Of a DNA stretch of 64,000 nt, positions 36,024 to 44,772 are shown one piece after another. The first letter of the stretch is position 1, and each line of letters begins with the position of its first letter. The translations under genes and the position numbers were made by a program. Under the pieces are notes generated by a model, which worked only from the letters and a program-made list of their open reading frames with translations, had not been told where the DNA came from and ran no database searches. This DNA comes from Pseudohoeflea sp964511625 (GTDB lineage: Bacteria > Pseudomonadota > Alphaproteobacteria > Rhizobiales > Rhizobiaceae): contig CAZEJG010000009.1 of assembly GCA_964511625.1 (NCBI GenBank), positions 69,346-133,345 on the forward strand, written 5' to 3'.

Positions 36024-37688
36024 CTACTTCCCCTCCACCCGCTCGATCCGCCAGGCGGCGCCGACGAGGTCTGCCTCCGGCACGTGGTTGGTGAGTTCGG
36101 CGTAGCGCGGATGATTGGCGAGTTCGGCGGCCGGGAGCGGCACCAGTTTCCAGCGCTCTGGCACGAACGTGCCCGTCGCGGCTTGCGCGGCAAGCTGGCC
36201 GAGGAAGGTCTGGTCGAAGACGATGGCGCCCTCCAGATCCGCCGACAACAGAACGGCATCGGTGAAGGTGTTTGCGTAGAGAATAGCATCGCGGAAAATG
36301 ATTCCGCCCAGCGACGCGCCGGTGAAATCACACTCGGCGATCGCCGCACCCGAGAAATCGACCACCGCCGAATTCACACCGCCGAAATTGTCGCGATGCA
36401 GCACCGAATTGCGGAAGCTCGTCCCGACCATGGATGTCGGCCACACCTCGAGATCGCCCGCATCAAACGGCTTTTGCACCTGATCGGCGGGGATGGACGA
36501 AAAGTCGGAGCGGCGGATCACCGTGTTCTCGAATTCCGCCTGATCCATCTGCGAGCCGCGAAACCGGCTGTCGACGATGCGTGTCCAGGAAAAATTCGAA
36601 TAGGCGAGCAGCGCGTGTTTGAGCGACATGCCGAGCAACTCCTGCCGGCGGTATTCGGCGTAGGAGAAATCGGCACCGATGAAGCTCAACGCTTCCGTTT
36701 GCAGGATGGAGTTGCCGAACAGCATGGACAGCATGTCGCCGCGTTCGGGACTGACCGCACGTCGCACCAGTATCTCCGACGGTCCCTGCGGCGGCTTCAG
36801 CTTCGAGGGATCGGCAATGATGTCCGGCCGCTTGAGGAATGCGGTCTGGTACATGTTCTCGGGATCGCGCGGATTGGCGTCGCGGGCTGCGAGATAGCGG
36901 TAGGGCCGCGCCACGATCGTGGCGGCGACGATGCGCGACCGGGTGGAGCTCGTCAGGTCGTCGAGACCGAAATCGTCGAGGTCGTTCCCGGCGTCGAGAA
37001 AGGTCTGGCGCTCGGCGCCGATCAGCGACCCGATCTCCACCACTTCCGGCCCGATCTGCGCGCTGCGCTCGGCCTCGGCGAGCTGGATGTCGGTCTCGAT
37101 GAGCGCATTCTGCTGCTCGATGCGCTGGTTCTGTTCGAGGAGCAGCCCCGATTGCTGGCGCAGGAGCTTGTTCTGCTCGAACAAGAGCGCCGACCCGGCG
37201 AGCGCGGCGATGGCCGCGATCAGCCCCGAGATCGAGGCGATCATCCAGCGTCGCGTCGACACCCAGGCGTAGCGCGACAGGGCGAGTTCGGCGAAATGCC
37301 TGGCAGCCTGGGTGGCTTCCGGCACGCGTTTTTCGGCCGCATGGCGGGCCACGTCGGCGAGCGGGCCGGCGAATTTCGAGATTTCCACCTCGCTGCGCCG
37401 GAACAGCCAGCGGAACAGCGCGGCGCGGAAGATGAAGAGCATCGCCATCAGGATGACGGCAAACAGCATGGCGCCGAGAATGATCGACAGCACCGCCGCG
37501 CCGTAATCGGACAGGAAGGTCGGCAGGAACAGCGCGGCCGGCACGCCGCACGCGATCCCGATGATGAAGACCAGAAAGATCATCGCAGTCTGGAAGCCGG
37601 CACGCCTCTCGTCGGCCGGCGTCTCCGGCGGGGAAGATACGACGACGGTGACGCTCTCCTCGCCCCCTTCAGGATTGTCGATGCTCAT
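36024..37688 (-). CDS. Membrane-anchored pentapeptide-repeat protein
   Basis: The 554-residue product begins with an acidic cytoplasmic segment, two hydrophobic segments close together (about residues 35-62 and 66-95), a helical stretch, and a third membrane segment (about 150-175). Next is a Gln/Glu-rich coiled coil, then from about residue 280 a pentapeptide-repeat-like region with A(D/N)(F/L)XX pattern (FIGADFSYAEY, LLAYSNFSWT, VVDFSGAAIAECDFTGASLGG, AVLLSADLEGA) that should form a right-handed beta-helix. The ATG at 37688 follows GGGGGACGGGG. Function is unknown; the build suggests a scaffold at the inner membrane. Confidence 0.75.
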   Translation of the reverse strand: MSIDNPEGGEESVTVVVSSPPETPADERRAGFQTAMIFLVFIIGIACGVPAALFLPTFLSDYGAAVLSIILGAMLFAVILMAMLFIFRAALFRWLFRRSEVEISKFAGPLADVARHAAEKRVPEATQAARHFAELALSRYAWVSTRRWMIASISGLIAAIAALAGSALLFEQNKLLRQQSGLLLEQNQRIEQQNALIETDIQLAEAERSAQIGPEVVEIGSLIGAERQTFLDAGNDLDDFGLDDLTSSTRSRIVAATIVARPYRYLAARDANPRDPENMYQTAFLKRPDIIADPSKLKPPQGPSEILVRRAVSPERGDMLSMLFGNSILQTEALSFIGADFSYAEYRRQELLGMSLKHALLAYSNFSWTRIVDSRFRGSQMDQAEFENTVIRRSDFSSIPADQVQKPFDAGDLEVWPTSMVGTSFRNSVLHRDNFGGVNSAVVDFSGAAIAECDFTGASLGGIIFRDAILYANTFTDAVLLSADLEGAIVFDQTFLGQLAAQAATGTFVPERWKLVPLPAAELANHPRYAELTNHVPEADLVGAAWRIERVEGK

Positions 37689-37818
37689 CCGTGCCCCGTC
37701 CCCCACGTTTGGCCGGCCCCATGCCCGACAGGCTAGCGCAGAGGGGGGCGCAAGAAAAGTGAGGCGCGCGCCCCCCCGCGCGCTTGACGCAACCGGGGTT
37801 CCGACATCAAGTGGCGGC

Positions 37819-38772
37819 ATGGGAGAAGGTGTGTTTTCAGCAATCCTGCATGCGAGCCCCACCGGGGCGCAACTCGCGGTCCGGCGGATGTCCGCCGAGG
37901 GCGAACCGCGCGGCGTCGTGCAGATCAACCACGGTCTCGCCGAACACGCCGCCCGCTACGAGCCCTTCGCGCGCTATCTCGCCGCGCGCGGCTATCACTG
38001 CGTCGTCCACGACACCCGCGGCCACGGCATGACGACGGCGCCAGACGCCCTGCCGCACGAATTCGCCCGCAAGGACGGGGACCGCAAGGTGATCGAGGAT
38101 ATCGACGCGGTCCATGCGCTGATTGCCGAGGCCCATCCGGGGCTGCCGGTGATCTGCTTCGGCCATTCGCTGGGTGGCACGCTGGCGCTCAACTATGCGG
38201 AGACCCACCCCGAGCGTATTGCCGCCCTCGCCGTCTGGAACGCCAACGTGACCGCCGGCTTCATGGGCAAGGTGGCACAAACGGTGCTTGCCGCCGAAAC
38301 GATGTTTCTCGGCTCCGACGTCCCCAGCCGGATCCTGCCGAAACTGACTTTCCAGGCCTGGGGCAAGTCGGTGGCCAATGCGAGGACCGAGTTCGACTGG
38401 CTGAGCCGCGACCCGCGCGAGGTGGACGCCTATATCGCCGATCCCGAATGCGGGTGGGACGGCAATGTCAGCCTCTGGAAGGACATCTTCCAGCTTTTCG
38501 AGAAGGCCGCCCACGGCCTTGGCGGTTTGCCAAAGGCCCTGCCGGTCCATCTCTTGGGTGGAAAAGCCGATCCGGCCACCGAGAACGGCCGCGCCGTGGA
38601 ACGGCTCGCCGGACAGATGCGCGCCGAGGGGATGACCAACGTCACCCTCACCTTGCTCGACGACACCCGGCACGAGAGCCTCAACGAGATCAACCGGGCC
38701 GAAACCATGGCCGCCTTCGCCGACTGGGCGGATCGCGTAACGGACCCGGACACCGGTCCCGCCGGCGCCTGA
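37819..38772 (+). CDS. Alpha/beta hydrolase (serine aminopeptidase S33 / monoglyceride lipase-like)
   Basis: The 317-residue protein has the alpha/beta-hydrolase triad: nucleophile in FGHSLGGTLAL, acid in LGGKADPATENG and histidine in DDTRHESLNEI. The HGLAEHAARYEPFARYLAARGY motif is typical of lysophospholipase/monoacylglycerol lipase-like proteins (Hydrolase_4). The predicted substrate is a lysophospholipid or monoglyceride. The ATG at 37819 has no strong ribosome site, so the start is somewhat uncertain. It is divergent from the pentapeptide-repeat gene. Confidence 0.88.
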   Translation: MGEGVFSAILHASPTGAQLAVRRMSAEGEPRGVVQINHGLAEHAARYEPFARYLAARGYHCVVHDTRGHGMTTAPDALPHEFARKDGDRKVIEDIDAVHALIAEAHPGLPVICFGHSLGGTLALNYAETHPERIAALAVWNANVTAGFMGKVAQTVLAAETMFLGSDVPSRILPKLTFQAWGKSVANARTEFDWLSRDPREVDAYIADPECGWDGNVSLWKDIFQLFEKAAHGLGGLPKALPVHLLGGKADPATENGRAVERLAGQMRAEGMTNVTLTLLDDTRHESLNEINRAETMAAFADWADRVTDPDTGPAGA

Positions 38773-39030
38773 ACCACCGGCAAGACTGATAACGGCCTCT
38801 ACACCAAGCCCGTACAATTTTGCCTGTTCCTGGCTATATTTCGCCTGTCCGTCTTGTTTCGGACATAGTTTCACGTCATGAAAGGGCATCGAACTTACGG
38901 CCCAAGCGACTGCGGTCCGCGCCTTGTGCGCATACTGACGTTTCTACCCCGATTTCGACACCACCGTTCCGGCAAAGCCTCCGGGCAGAAACGGAACAAA
39001 ACGCCAGCTATGCACTAAAGGATTATCGCT

Positions 39031-39240
39031 ATGGCTTCCGGTACTGTAAAATGGTTCAACACCACCAAGGGTTACGGCTTCATTCAGCCGGACGATGGCG
39101 GCAACGACGTTTTCGTCCACATCTCGGCTGTTGAGCGCGCCGGCCTCCGTTCGCTGAACGACGGCCAGAAGGTCAACTACGAAATTGTCCAGGACAAGCG
39201 TTCGGGCAAGTCGTCGGCTGACAATCTCTCGGCTGCGTAA
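39031..39240 (+). CDS. Cold-shock protein, CspA family
   Basis: The 69-residue protein is a single cold-shock domain, a five-stranded barrel that binds single-stranded RNA and DNA. RNP1 (KGYGFIQPDDGG) and RNP2 (VFVHIS) are intact after the usual GTVKWFNTTKG. About 250 bp without a gene precede it, enough for the long 5' leader typical of cold-induced csp mRNAs; the leader structure was not worked out. A clear terminator follows the stop. Confidence 0.95.
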   Translation: MASGTVKWFNTTKGYGFIQPDDGGNDVFVHISAVERAGLRSLNDGQKVNYEIVQDKRSGKSSADNLSAA

Positions 39241-39290
39241 GCACCGATCCGAGATCGAGACTTTCCGCTCAGCCACGCGCTGACCGGCGA

Positions 39291-39319
39291 AAAGGCGGGG
39301 AACTATCCCCGCCTTTTTT
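39291..39319 (+). terminator. Intrinsic terminator of the cold-shock gene
   Basis: AAAGGCGGGG (39291-39300) pairs perfectly with CCCCGCCTTT (39307-39316) around a 6-nt loop and runs into six T residues. It also contains the left copy of the 24-bp direct repeat that flanks the next gene. Confidence 0.92.
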
Positions 39320-39320
39320 G
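39297..39320. repeat. Left 24-bp direct repeat flanking the nuclease-like gene
   Basis: The 24 bases from GGGGAACTAT to CCTTTTTTG recur at 40791-40814 with a single difference (T to C in the loop). This copy is the 3' part of the working csp terminator; the other copy keeps only a 4-bp stem. Confidence 0.85.
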
Positions 39321-39345
39321 TATGTGGCGAGTCTAAAGCTGTGCG

Positions 39346-40704
39346 CTAGACCTCATTGAACGGCAAGGCGCCACCCTCCTCAAGGTCATCCATTTCCAAT
39401 TCTCCCGGTGCGGGCGCGTCTCGTGGCCTAACAGGCTTAGGAGGAGAAGCCTGCCAAGCCTTCAAGTTTGCTCCGACCAGATCATAGAATAGCGGTACTA
39501 ACCTCTCTAAGTCTTCGATGAATGTGCGACGCCCACCAAATCGCTGGCCGGGAGATTCGACCATGAGAATTTCAAAGCTGTGCGGGGTTAAGTCGAAATT
39601 ATCAGTCTGGATAAGTGCGGGATCGTTCCGCAGTTCATGGAGCGATTTCGTAGTCGGCTGAGCACGTCCAGGCCAGTGAGCACGGATCAGTATTTGCTCG
39701 TCTGCCTCGGGCAACATACGGATCAGCCAGTTTACTCTTGCCTTTGTCGACTTCTTGTCCCCGGGAGCCTTCGTTAGCATGGAGGCTGAAAGGGTCTTTC
39801 TCGCTAGATCAATGCAAACATCGATATCGGACGCACAATCCGGCACACGAATTTTAGATGTAAGCACATTCCCTTGGACTAACGATTCGACTTGCTTCCG
39901 TAATTTTCCAACGGGATCATCTTGTAGTTTTCGTTCGACCACGCATTGAACCGTCCTTCCGATGTGGCTTGATAAATGAAGGCATAGGTCTCGCTCTTCT
40001 GCCAACCAACTCGATACGACCTCCTCGACCTCCTCTGAGTTTTTCTTAAGCCGCTCATCATTAGCCACTGCTTGCACGACCTGCTTCCAAGACGGCGCCA
40101 TTTGTGTAAACCGCTCAACGCCCGTCGCCGGATGAGCGAGGAAGTCATTCAACTGAGAGAGGAGATAAGACTGCTCGGAATCCTCGACTTTTTTCTGGTA
40201 ACCGAGAATCTCCACCATCGTGGCAAGCCAAGTCCATGACCAGTGGAAGAGCGACACCTTGCGAAGCATCACTTTGGGCACCACCACCGGCGAGTGATCA
40301 GCACGGCCGACAAACTGGTTTGATATTGTTATAACCGCATCAATACCGTTCGCTTTGGCAAGTTCGACATATCGCTGCACCTGCCCCTGATCGAGATTAT
40401 TTTTGCCGACCTTGGCCTCGATCAATGCGGACCAGGACGAACGTCCGTTCTCTACGATCAGAAGCCCGTCCGGCCGGCAATCGCTGCTAGTTTTTTCTTT
40501 CATAACGACTTCCGTAAAAGCGCGGATTTTAGTTCGAGACCCCACCTTCTGGTTAACCGAACCTAGAACCTCCTTGGCCAACTCAGGTATCTGGGTCAGG
40601 ACTGCGAGGAAAATTGAGGCGACACGTTTCTCACGGCTGGTTTCCGCCAACACTGGAAAGAGTCGAGCCTCGTCCCCGCTTAAAATAAAGTCTGGTTTAT
40701 CCAT
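39346..40704 (-). CDS. PD-(D/E)XK nuclease-like protein, probably acquired
   Basis: The 452-residue protein is not one I recognise by name. Residues about 74-115 fit a PD-(D/E)XK nuclease core: P78-D79 in CRPDGLLIVE, E96-A-K98 in ALIEAKVG, and a QxxxY-like element (QGQVQRYVELAK). The remainder is mainly helical with an acidic C-terminus (PGELEMDDLEEGGALP). GGGGGAG lies 8 nt before the ATG. Its base composition is visibly lower in GC (about half) than the surrounding genes, and 24-bp direct repeats bracket it, so it looks inserted. A stand-alone defence nuclease is a plausible but unproven role. Confidence 0.7.
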   Translation of the reverse strand: MDKPDFILSGDEARLFPVLAETSREKRVASIFLAVLTQIPELAKEVLGSVNQKVGSRTKIRAFTEVVMKEKTSSDCRPDGLLIVENGRSSWSALIEAKVGKNNLDQGQVQRYVELAKANGIDAVITISNQFVGRADHSPVVVPKVMLRKVSLFHWSWTWLATMVEILGYQKKVEDSEQSYLLSQLNDFLAHPATGVERFTQMAPSWKQVVQAVANDERLKKNSEEVEEVVSSWLAEERDLCLHLSSHIGRTVQCVVERKLQDDPVGKLRKQVESLVQGNVLTSKIRVPDCASDIDVCIDLARKTLSASMLTKAPGDKKSTKARVNWLIRMLPEADEQILIRAHWPGRAQPTTKSLHELRNDPALIQTDNFDLTPHSFEILMVESPGQRFGGRRTFIEDLERLVPLFYDLVGANLKAWQASPPKPVRPRDAPAPGELEMDDLEEGGALPFNEV

Positions 40705-40790
40705 TGCTTCAGCTCCCCCTGTACAACCAAGAATAATACTGAGCTATCGTTGCGCGCAACTTCTCGACACAGCGAAAGGCACATGGGCAA

Positions 40791-40814
40791 GGGGAACCAT
40801 CCCCGCCTTTTTTG
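40791..40814. repeat. Right 24-bp direct repeat flanking the nuclease-like gene
   Basis: This copy matches 23 of 24 bases with 39297-39320. The sequence just before it (GCGAAAGGC at 40772-40780) also recalls the DNA before the left copy, with a short insertion between. The terminator stem is broken here, leaving GGGG/CCCC only, so this is likely a decayed duplicate. Confidence 0.85.
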
Positions 40815-40960
40815 ATTCAGGCCTTATGCCCAGTCCGTGGAGGTGTCCCGCGGGCGGGGCGGGCCTTGCCGCTCCAGAGCCGCTGGTGTAGCCAGTCGTG
40901 CAGGCGTTGAGGCCGGACATCTTCCGGCACCGACCCCACCGGCACGAGAGGAGTGACCCC

Positions 40961-41785
40961 TTGGAGATGATCGCCGAAGTCTTTTCCGTCGAACACCTGA
41001 TGACGTTTCTGGTGCTGACGGCACTCGAAACCGTGCTCGGCTTCGACAACCTTCTCTACATCTCGATCGAGGCGCAGCGCGTGCCCGAAGCCGCCCGTTC
41101 CATGGTGCGCCGCTGGGGCATCATCCTCGCAATCGGCCTGCGCATCGTCTTGCTGTTCGTCGTGCTGCAGCTGATCGAGGCGTTCCAGGACCCGCTGTTC
41201 CATATCGATTTCGCACCGGTGGTCGTGGGGGACGTATCGGGCCACGCGCTGATCGTGCTCGCCGGGGGTGTTTTCCTGATCTACACCGCCCTCAAGGAAA
41301 TCGCTCACATGATGACGCTCGAGGAGCACGAGGACAGCGAGCAGCGCGCCGCCACCCGCTCGGTGGGGACCGCGCTCTTCTGGATCGTGGCGATGAACGT
41401 TGTCTTCTCCTTCGACACGGTGCTCTCGGCAGTGGCTCTGACCCACAACTTCATCGTCATGACCGCGGCGATCATCGTCTCCGGCGCGCTGATGGTGCTG
41501 ATGGCAGACGCGGTCGCCAACTTCCTAAAGCGGAACCGAATGTACGAGGTGCTCGGCCTCTTCGTGCTGCTGCTCGTCGGCGTCATGCTGATGAGCGAGG
41601 GCGGCCATCTGGGTCACCTGACCTTCTTCGGCTACGAGATCGTGGCGATGTCGAAGGCGACCTTCTACTTCGTGCTGGTCACGATGGTTCTCGTCGAGAT
41701 CGTCCAGGGCCGTTACCAGCGCAAGCTGATGCGCGAAAAGGAAAGACTGGCCCGCCACAAGAAGGAAATGATGACGAATGCCTGA
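40961..41785 (+). CDS. TerC-family integral membrane protein
   Basis: TerC-family proteins (LysE superfamily) are membrane proteins linked to tellurite resistance and, in several bacteria, to manganese export. This product of about 274 residues has seven to eight hydrophobic segments and the conserved acidic in-membrane motifs LETVLGFDNLLYISI and NVVFSFDTVLSAVAL. The TTG at 40961 lies 7 nt after GAGAGGAG and is preferred over the ATG at 40967, though the two differ by only two residues. Its last 8 bp overlap the start of the CoA-transferase gene, so translation is probably coupled. Confidence 0.88.
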   Translation: MEMIAEVFSVEHLMTFLVLTALETVLGFDNLLYISIEAQRVPEAARSMVRRWGIILAIGLRIVLLFVVLQLIEAFQDPLFHIDFAPVVVGDVSGHALIVLAGGVFLIYTALKEIAHMMTLEEHEDSEQRAATRSVGTALFWIVAMNVVFSFDTVLSAVALTHNFIVMTAAIIVSGALMVLMADAVANFLKRNRMYEVLGLFVLLLVGVMLMSEGGHLGHLTFFGYEIVAMSKATFYFVLVTMVLVEIVQGRYQRKLMREKERLARHKKEMMTNA

Positions 41786-42968
41786 GGCCCCGCTTCACGG
41801 CATCCGGGTCATCGAACTCGCCCGCATCCTGGCCGGTCCATGGGCCGGCCAGATCCTTGCCGATCTCGGCGCCGACGTCATCAAGATCGAAAAGCCCGGC
41901 GAAGGCGACGACACCCGCCGCTGGGGCCCGCCCTTCGTGCAAGGTGCCGACGGCGCCGATCTCTCGGCCGCCTACTATCATGCGGCCAATCGCGGCAAGC
42001 GCTCGGTAGCGATCGATATCGCCAGCCCCGAGGGTGCGGAGACGGTACGCAAGCTGATCGCCGGCGCCGACGTCGTCATCGAGAACTTCAAGGTCGGCGG
42101 TCTGAAGAAATACGGGCTCGACTACGAGAGCCTGAAGTCCGTCAATCCGCGCCTCGTCTACTGCTCGATCACCGGCTTCGGCCAGACCGGACCTTACGCC
42201 CCGCGCGCCGGCTACGATTTCATCATCCAGGCCATGGCCGGCATGATGTCGGTGACCGGCCCGAAGGACGGCGAGCCGCAAAAGGCGGGCGTGGCGATCA
42301 CCGACATCTTCACCGGGCTCTACAGCGTGATTGCGATCCAGGCCGCTTTGCGTCACGCGGAGAAGACCGGGGAAGGTCAATGGATCGACATGGCGCTGAT
42401 GGACACCCAGGCCGGCGTCATGGCCAACCAGAACCTCAATTTCCTCGTCTCCGGTATCGCGCCGTCGCGGATGGGGAATGCCCACCCCAACATCGCGCCC
42501 TACGAGGTGTTCCCCGTCGCCGACGGGCACGTGATCATCGCGGTCGGCAATGACGGCCAGTTTCAGCGGCTGTGCGGCCTGCTGGGCGCCGGCGACATGG
42601 CGACCGATGCCGAGTTCGCCACCAATCCCGGCCGGGTGGCGGCGCGCGACCGGCTGCGCTCGAGCCTGGTCACGGAACTGGCAAGATGGACGAAGGCCGA
42701 TTTCCTCGCGGCCTGCGAGGCGGCCCATGTGCCTGCCGGGCCGATCAACACGATCGAGGAAATGTTCGCCGACCCGCAGATGGTCGCCCGCGGACTGCGC
42801 CACGACCTCACCGACGCGGCGGGCACGCGGATCCCCGGCGTGCGCACGCCGATCCTGCTGCCGGCCTCGCCGCTGGTCTACGACCGGCCAAGCCCCCGGC
42901 TCGGCGAACATACCGACGAGGTTCTCTCCGAACTCTCGAGCTCCACGAAAGACGGACACAGATCATGA
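41778..42968 (+). CDS. CaiB/BaiF (family III) CoA-transferase
   Basis: Family III CoA-transferases move CoA between carboxylates through an aspartyl-CoA intermediate. The 396-residue protein has the N-terminal LHGIRVIELARILAGPWAGQ, the GADVIKIEKPGEGDDTR motif and the catalytic aspartate in DMALMDTQAGVMA. It overlaps terC by 8 bp and the TPP-enzyme gene by 4 bp (ATGA). A transferase next to a TPP enzyme recalls the frc-oxc oxalate pair, but the partner is not a clear oxalyl-CoA decarboxylase, so the acid is left open. Confidence 0.92.
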   Translation: MPEAPLHGIRVIELARILAGPWAGQILADLGADVIKIEKPGEGDDTRRWGPPFVQGADGADLSAAYYHAANRGKRSVAIDIASPEGAETVRKLIAGADVVIENFKVGGLKKYGLDYESLKSVNPRLVYCSITGFGQTGPYAPRAGYDFIIQAMAGMMSVTGPKDGEPQKAGVAITDIFTGLYSVIAIQAALRHAEKTGEGQWIDMALMDTQAGVMANQNLNFLVSGIAPSRMGNAHPNIAPYEVFPVADGHVIIAVGNDGQFQRLCGLLGAGDMATDAEFATNPGRVAARDRLRSSLVTELARWTKADFLAACEAAHVPAGPINTIEEMFADPQMVARGLRHDLTDAAGTRIPGVRTPILLPASPLVYDRPSPRLGEHTDEVLSELSSSTKDGHRS

Positions 42969-44635
42969 CGAATACCCCCCGGACCGGCGGCCAGCTGATC
43001 GTCGACAGCCTCGCGGCCAACGGCGTGAGCCACGTCTTCTCGGTGCCCGGCGAGAGTTTTCTCGCCGTGCTCGACGCGCTCTACGACGCCGAGATCGAGA
43101 CGGTCGTCTGCCGGCAGGAGGGTGGCGCTGCGATGATGGCGGATGCCTGGGGCAAGATGACGGGAGAGCCAGGCATCTGCTTCGTCACCCGCGGTCCCGG
43201 CGCCTCCAATGCCACCGCCGGGCTTCATATCGCCATGCAGGATTCCACCCCGATGATCCTGTTCATCGGACAGGTGCAGCGCGACGCCCGCGAGCGCGAG
43301 GCCTTCCAGGAATTGGAATACCGCCGCGCCTTTACCGAATATGCCAAGTGGGTCGCCGAGATCGACGATCCAGCCCGCATTCCCGAATTCATCACCCGCG
43401 CTTTCGCCGTGGCCACCTCCGGACGTCCGGGTCCCGTGGTGCTGGCGCTGCCTGAGGACATGCTGCGCGAAACGGTAAGCACTCCGGTCCAGCCGCAGCC
43501 CTACCGGCCGGTGCCGATCCATCCGGGTCAGCACGAGATGCAGGAACTCGGCACGCTTCTGAGCAATGCCGAACGACCGGTGGTCATCCTCGGCGGCTCG
43601 CGCTGGACCGAGCGCGCCAAGTCGGTCATGGAGACTGCCGCCGAGAAGGCCGCCTTCCCCGTGGGCTGCTCGTTCCGCCGCCAGATGCTGTTCGACCACC
43701 TCCACCCCTCCTATGCCGGCGATGTCGGGATCGGCATCAATCCGGCGCTGGGCAAGGAGATCCGCGAGGCCGATCTGGTCGTGCTCATCGGCGGCCGCCT
43801 GTCGGAGATGCCGTCCTCGGGCTACACGCTCCTCGACATCCCCTACCCCGCCCAGACTTTCGTCCACGTCCATCCAGACTCCGGGGAACTGGGTCGGGTC
43901 TACAAGCCGGATCTCGCCATCTGCGCCGATCCCACCTCCTTTGCCGAAGCGTTCGCCACCCTCGACCTGACCGGTGCCGAGACCCGCAGCGAACGCACCG
44001 CGCGCATGCACCAGTCCTATCTCGACTGGTCGACGCCGCCGGAAAGCGGTCCCGACGGCGTGCACATGGGCGCGGTGATGGCCTGGATCGAAGAGAACCT
44101 TCCGCCCGAAACGATCTTCACCAACGGCGCAGGCAACTACGCGACATGGCTGCACCGCTTTCACCGCTTCCGCAATTTCGCCACCCAGGCCGCCCCGACC
44201 TCGGGCTCGATGGGCTACGGACTGCCCGGCGCGATCGGCGCGGCGCTCGCCTCGCCGGGCAAGCCGGTGGTCAATTTCGCCGGCGACGGCTGCTTCCTGA
44301 TGACCGGTCAGGAATTCGCGACAGCCGTGCGCTACGAACTTCCGATCATCACGGTGCTCGTGAACAATTCCATGTACGGCACGATCCGCATGCACCAGGA
44401 GCGCGACTATCCCGCGCGCCAGAGCGGCACGGCGCTGACCAACCCGGATTTCGCGGCCTATGCCCGCGCCTTCGGCGGCCATGGCGAAATCGTGGAAAAG
44501 ACCGAGGACTTCGCGGCCGCCTTCGAACGCGCAAGGGAGAGCGGCCTGCCGGCGATCATCGAGATCCGGCAGAATCCCGAAGCGATCACACCGGCGCGAA
44601 CGCTGTCGGAAATCCGCGGTTCGGGGAAGAAGTGA
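42965..44635 (+). CDS. Thiamine-diphosphate-dependent enzyme (acetolactate synthase-like)
   Basis: The 556-residue protein has the three TPP-enzyme domains: an N-terminal PYR domain with the catalytic glutamate in VCRQEGGAAMMADAW, a middle domain, and a C-terminal PP domain with the metal-binding GDG near residue 440 followed by NNSMYGT. It is like acetolactate synthase large subunits but has no ilvH neighbour and may be a decarboxylase or ligase of another 2-oxo acid. It is coupled to the CoA-transferase gene by a 4-bp overlap. Confidence 0.88.
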   Translation: MTNTPRTGGQLIVDSLAANGVSHVFSVPGESFLAVLDALYDAEIETVVCRQEGGAAMMADAWGKMTGEPGICFVTRGPGASNATAGLHIAMQDSTPMILFIGQVQRDAREREAFQELEYRRAFTEYAKWVAEIDDPARIPEFITRAFAVATSGRPGPVVLALPEDMLRETVSTPVQPQPYRPVPIHPGQHEMQELGTLLSNAERPVVILGGSRWTERAKSVMETAAEKAAFPVGCSFRRQMLFDHLHPSYAGDVGIGINPALGKEIREADLVVLIGGRLSEMPSSGYTLLDIPYPAQTFVHVHPDSGELGRVYKPDLAICADPTSFAEAFATLDLTGAETRSERTARMHQSYLDWSTPPESGPDGVHMGAVMAWIEENLPPETIFTNGAGNYATWLHRFHRFRNFATQAAPTSGSMGYGLPGAIGAALASPGKPVVNFAGDGCFLMTGQEFATAVRYELPIITVLVNNSMYGTIRMHQERDYPARQSGTALTNPDFAAYARAFGGHGEIVEKTEDFAAAFERARESGLPAIIEIRQNPEAITPARTLSEIRGSGKK

Positions 44636-44772
44636 CGGCCGGTCGAAGCGAACTCCGGATTTTTTGATTAAAGGAGTATTGAACTTTGGCCGTCGCCTGT
44701 CGACATTGAAGAGGCAGAACACGCACCACCGCGAGGGTTTCCCCCGAGGCGGCCGACGACAAAGGAGAGACC

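Noticed and set aside
40820..40960. yybP-ykoY manganese riboswitch upstream of terC
   Set aside because: The position is typical and GTAGCC occurs near 40888, but I could not find the conserved GGGGAGTAGC loop or the CAAGACC loop in the right order. A covariance-model search (Rfam yybP-ykoY) would decide.
41778..44635. Formyl-CoA transferase / oxalyl-CoA decarboxylase pair
   Set aside because: Gene order fits, but the TPP enzyme looks closer to acetolactate-synthase-like proteins, so no oxalate function is assigned.
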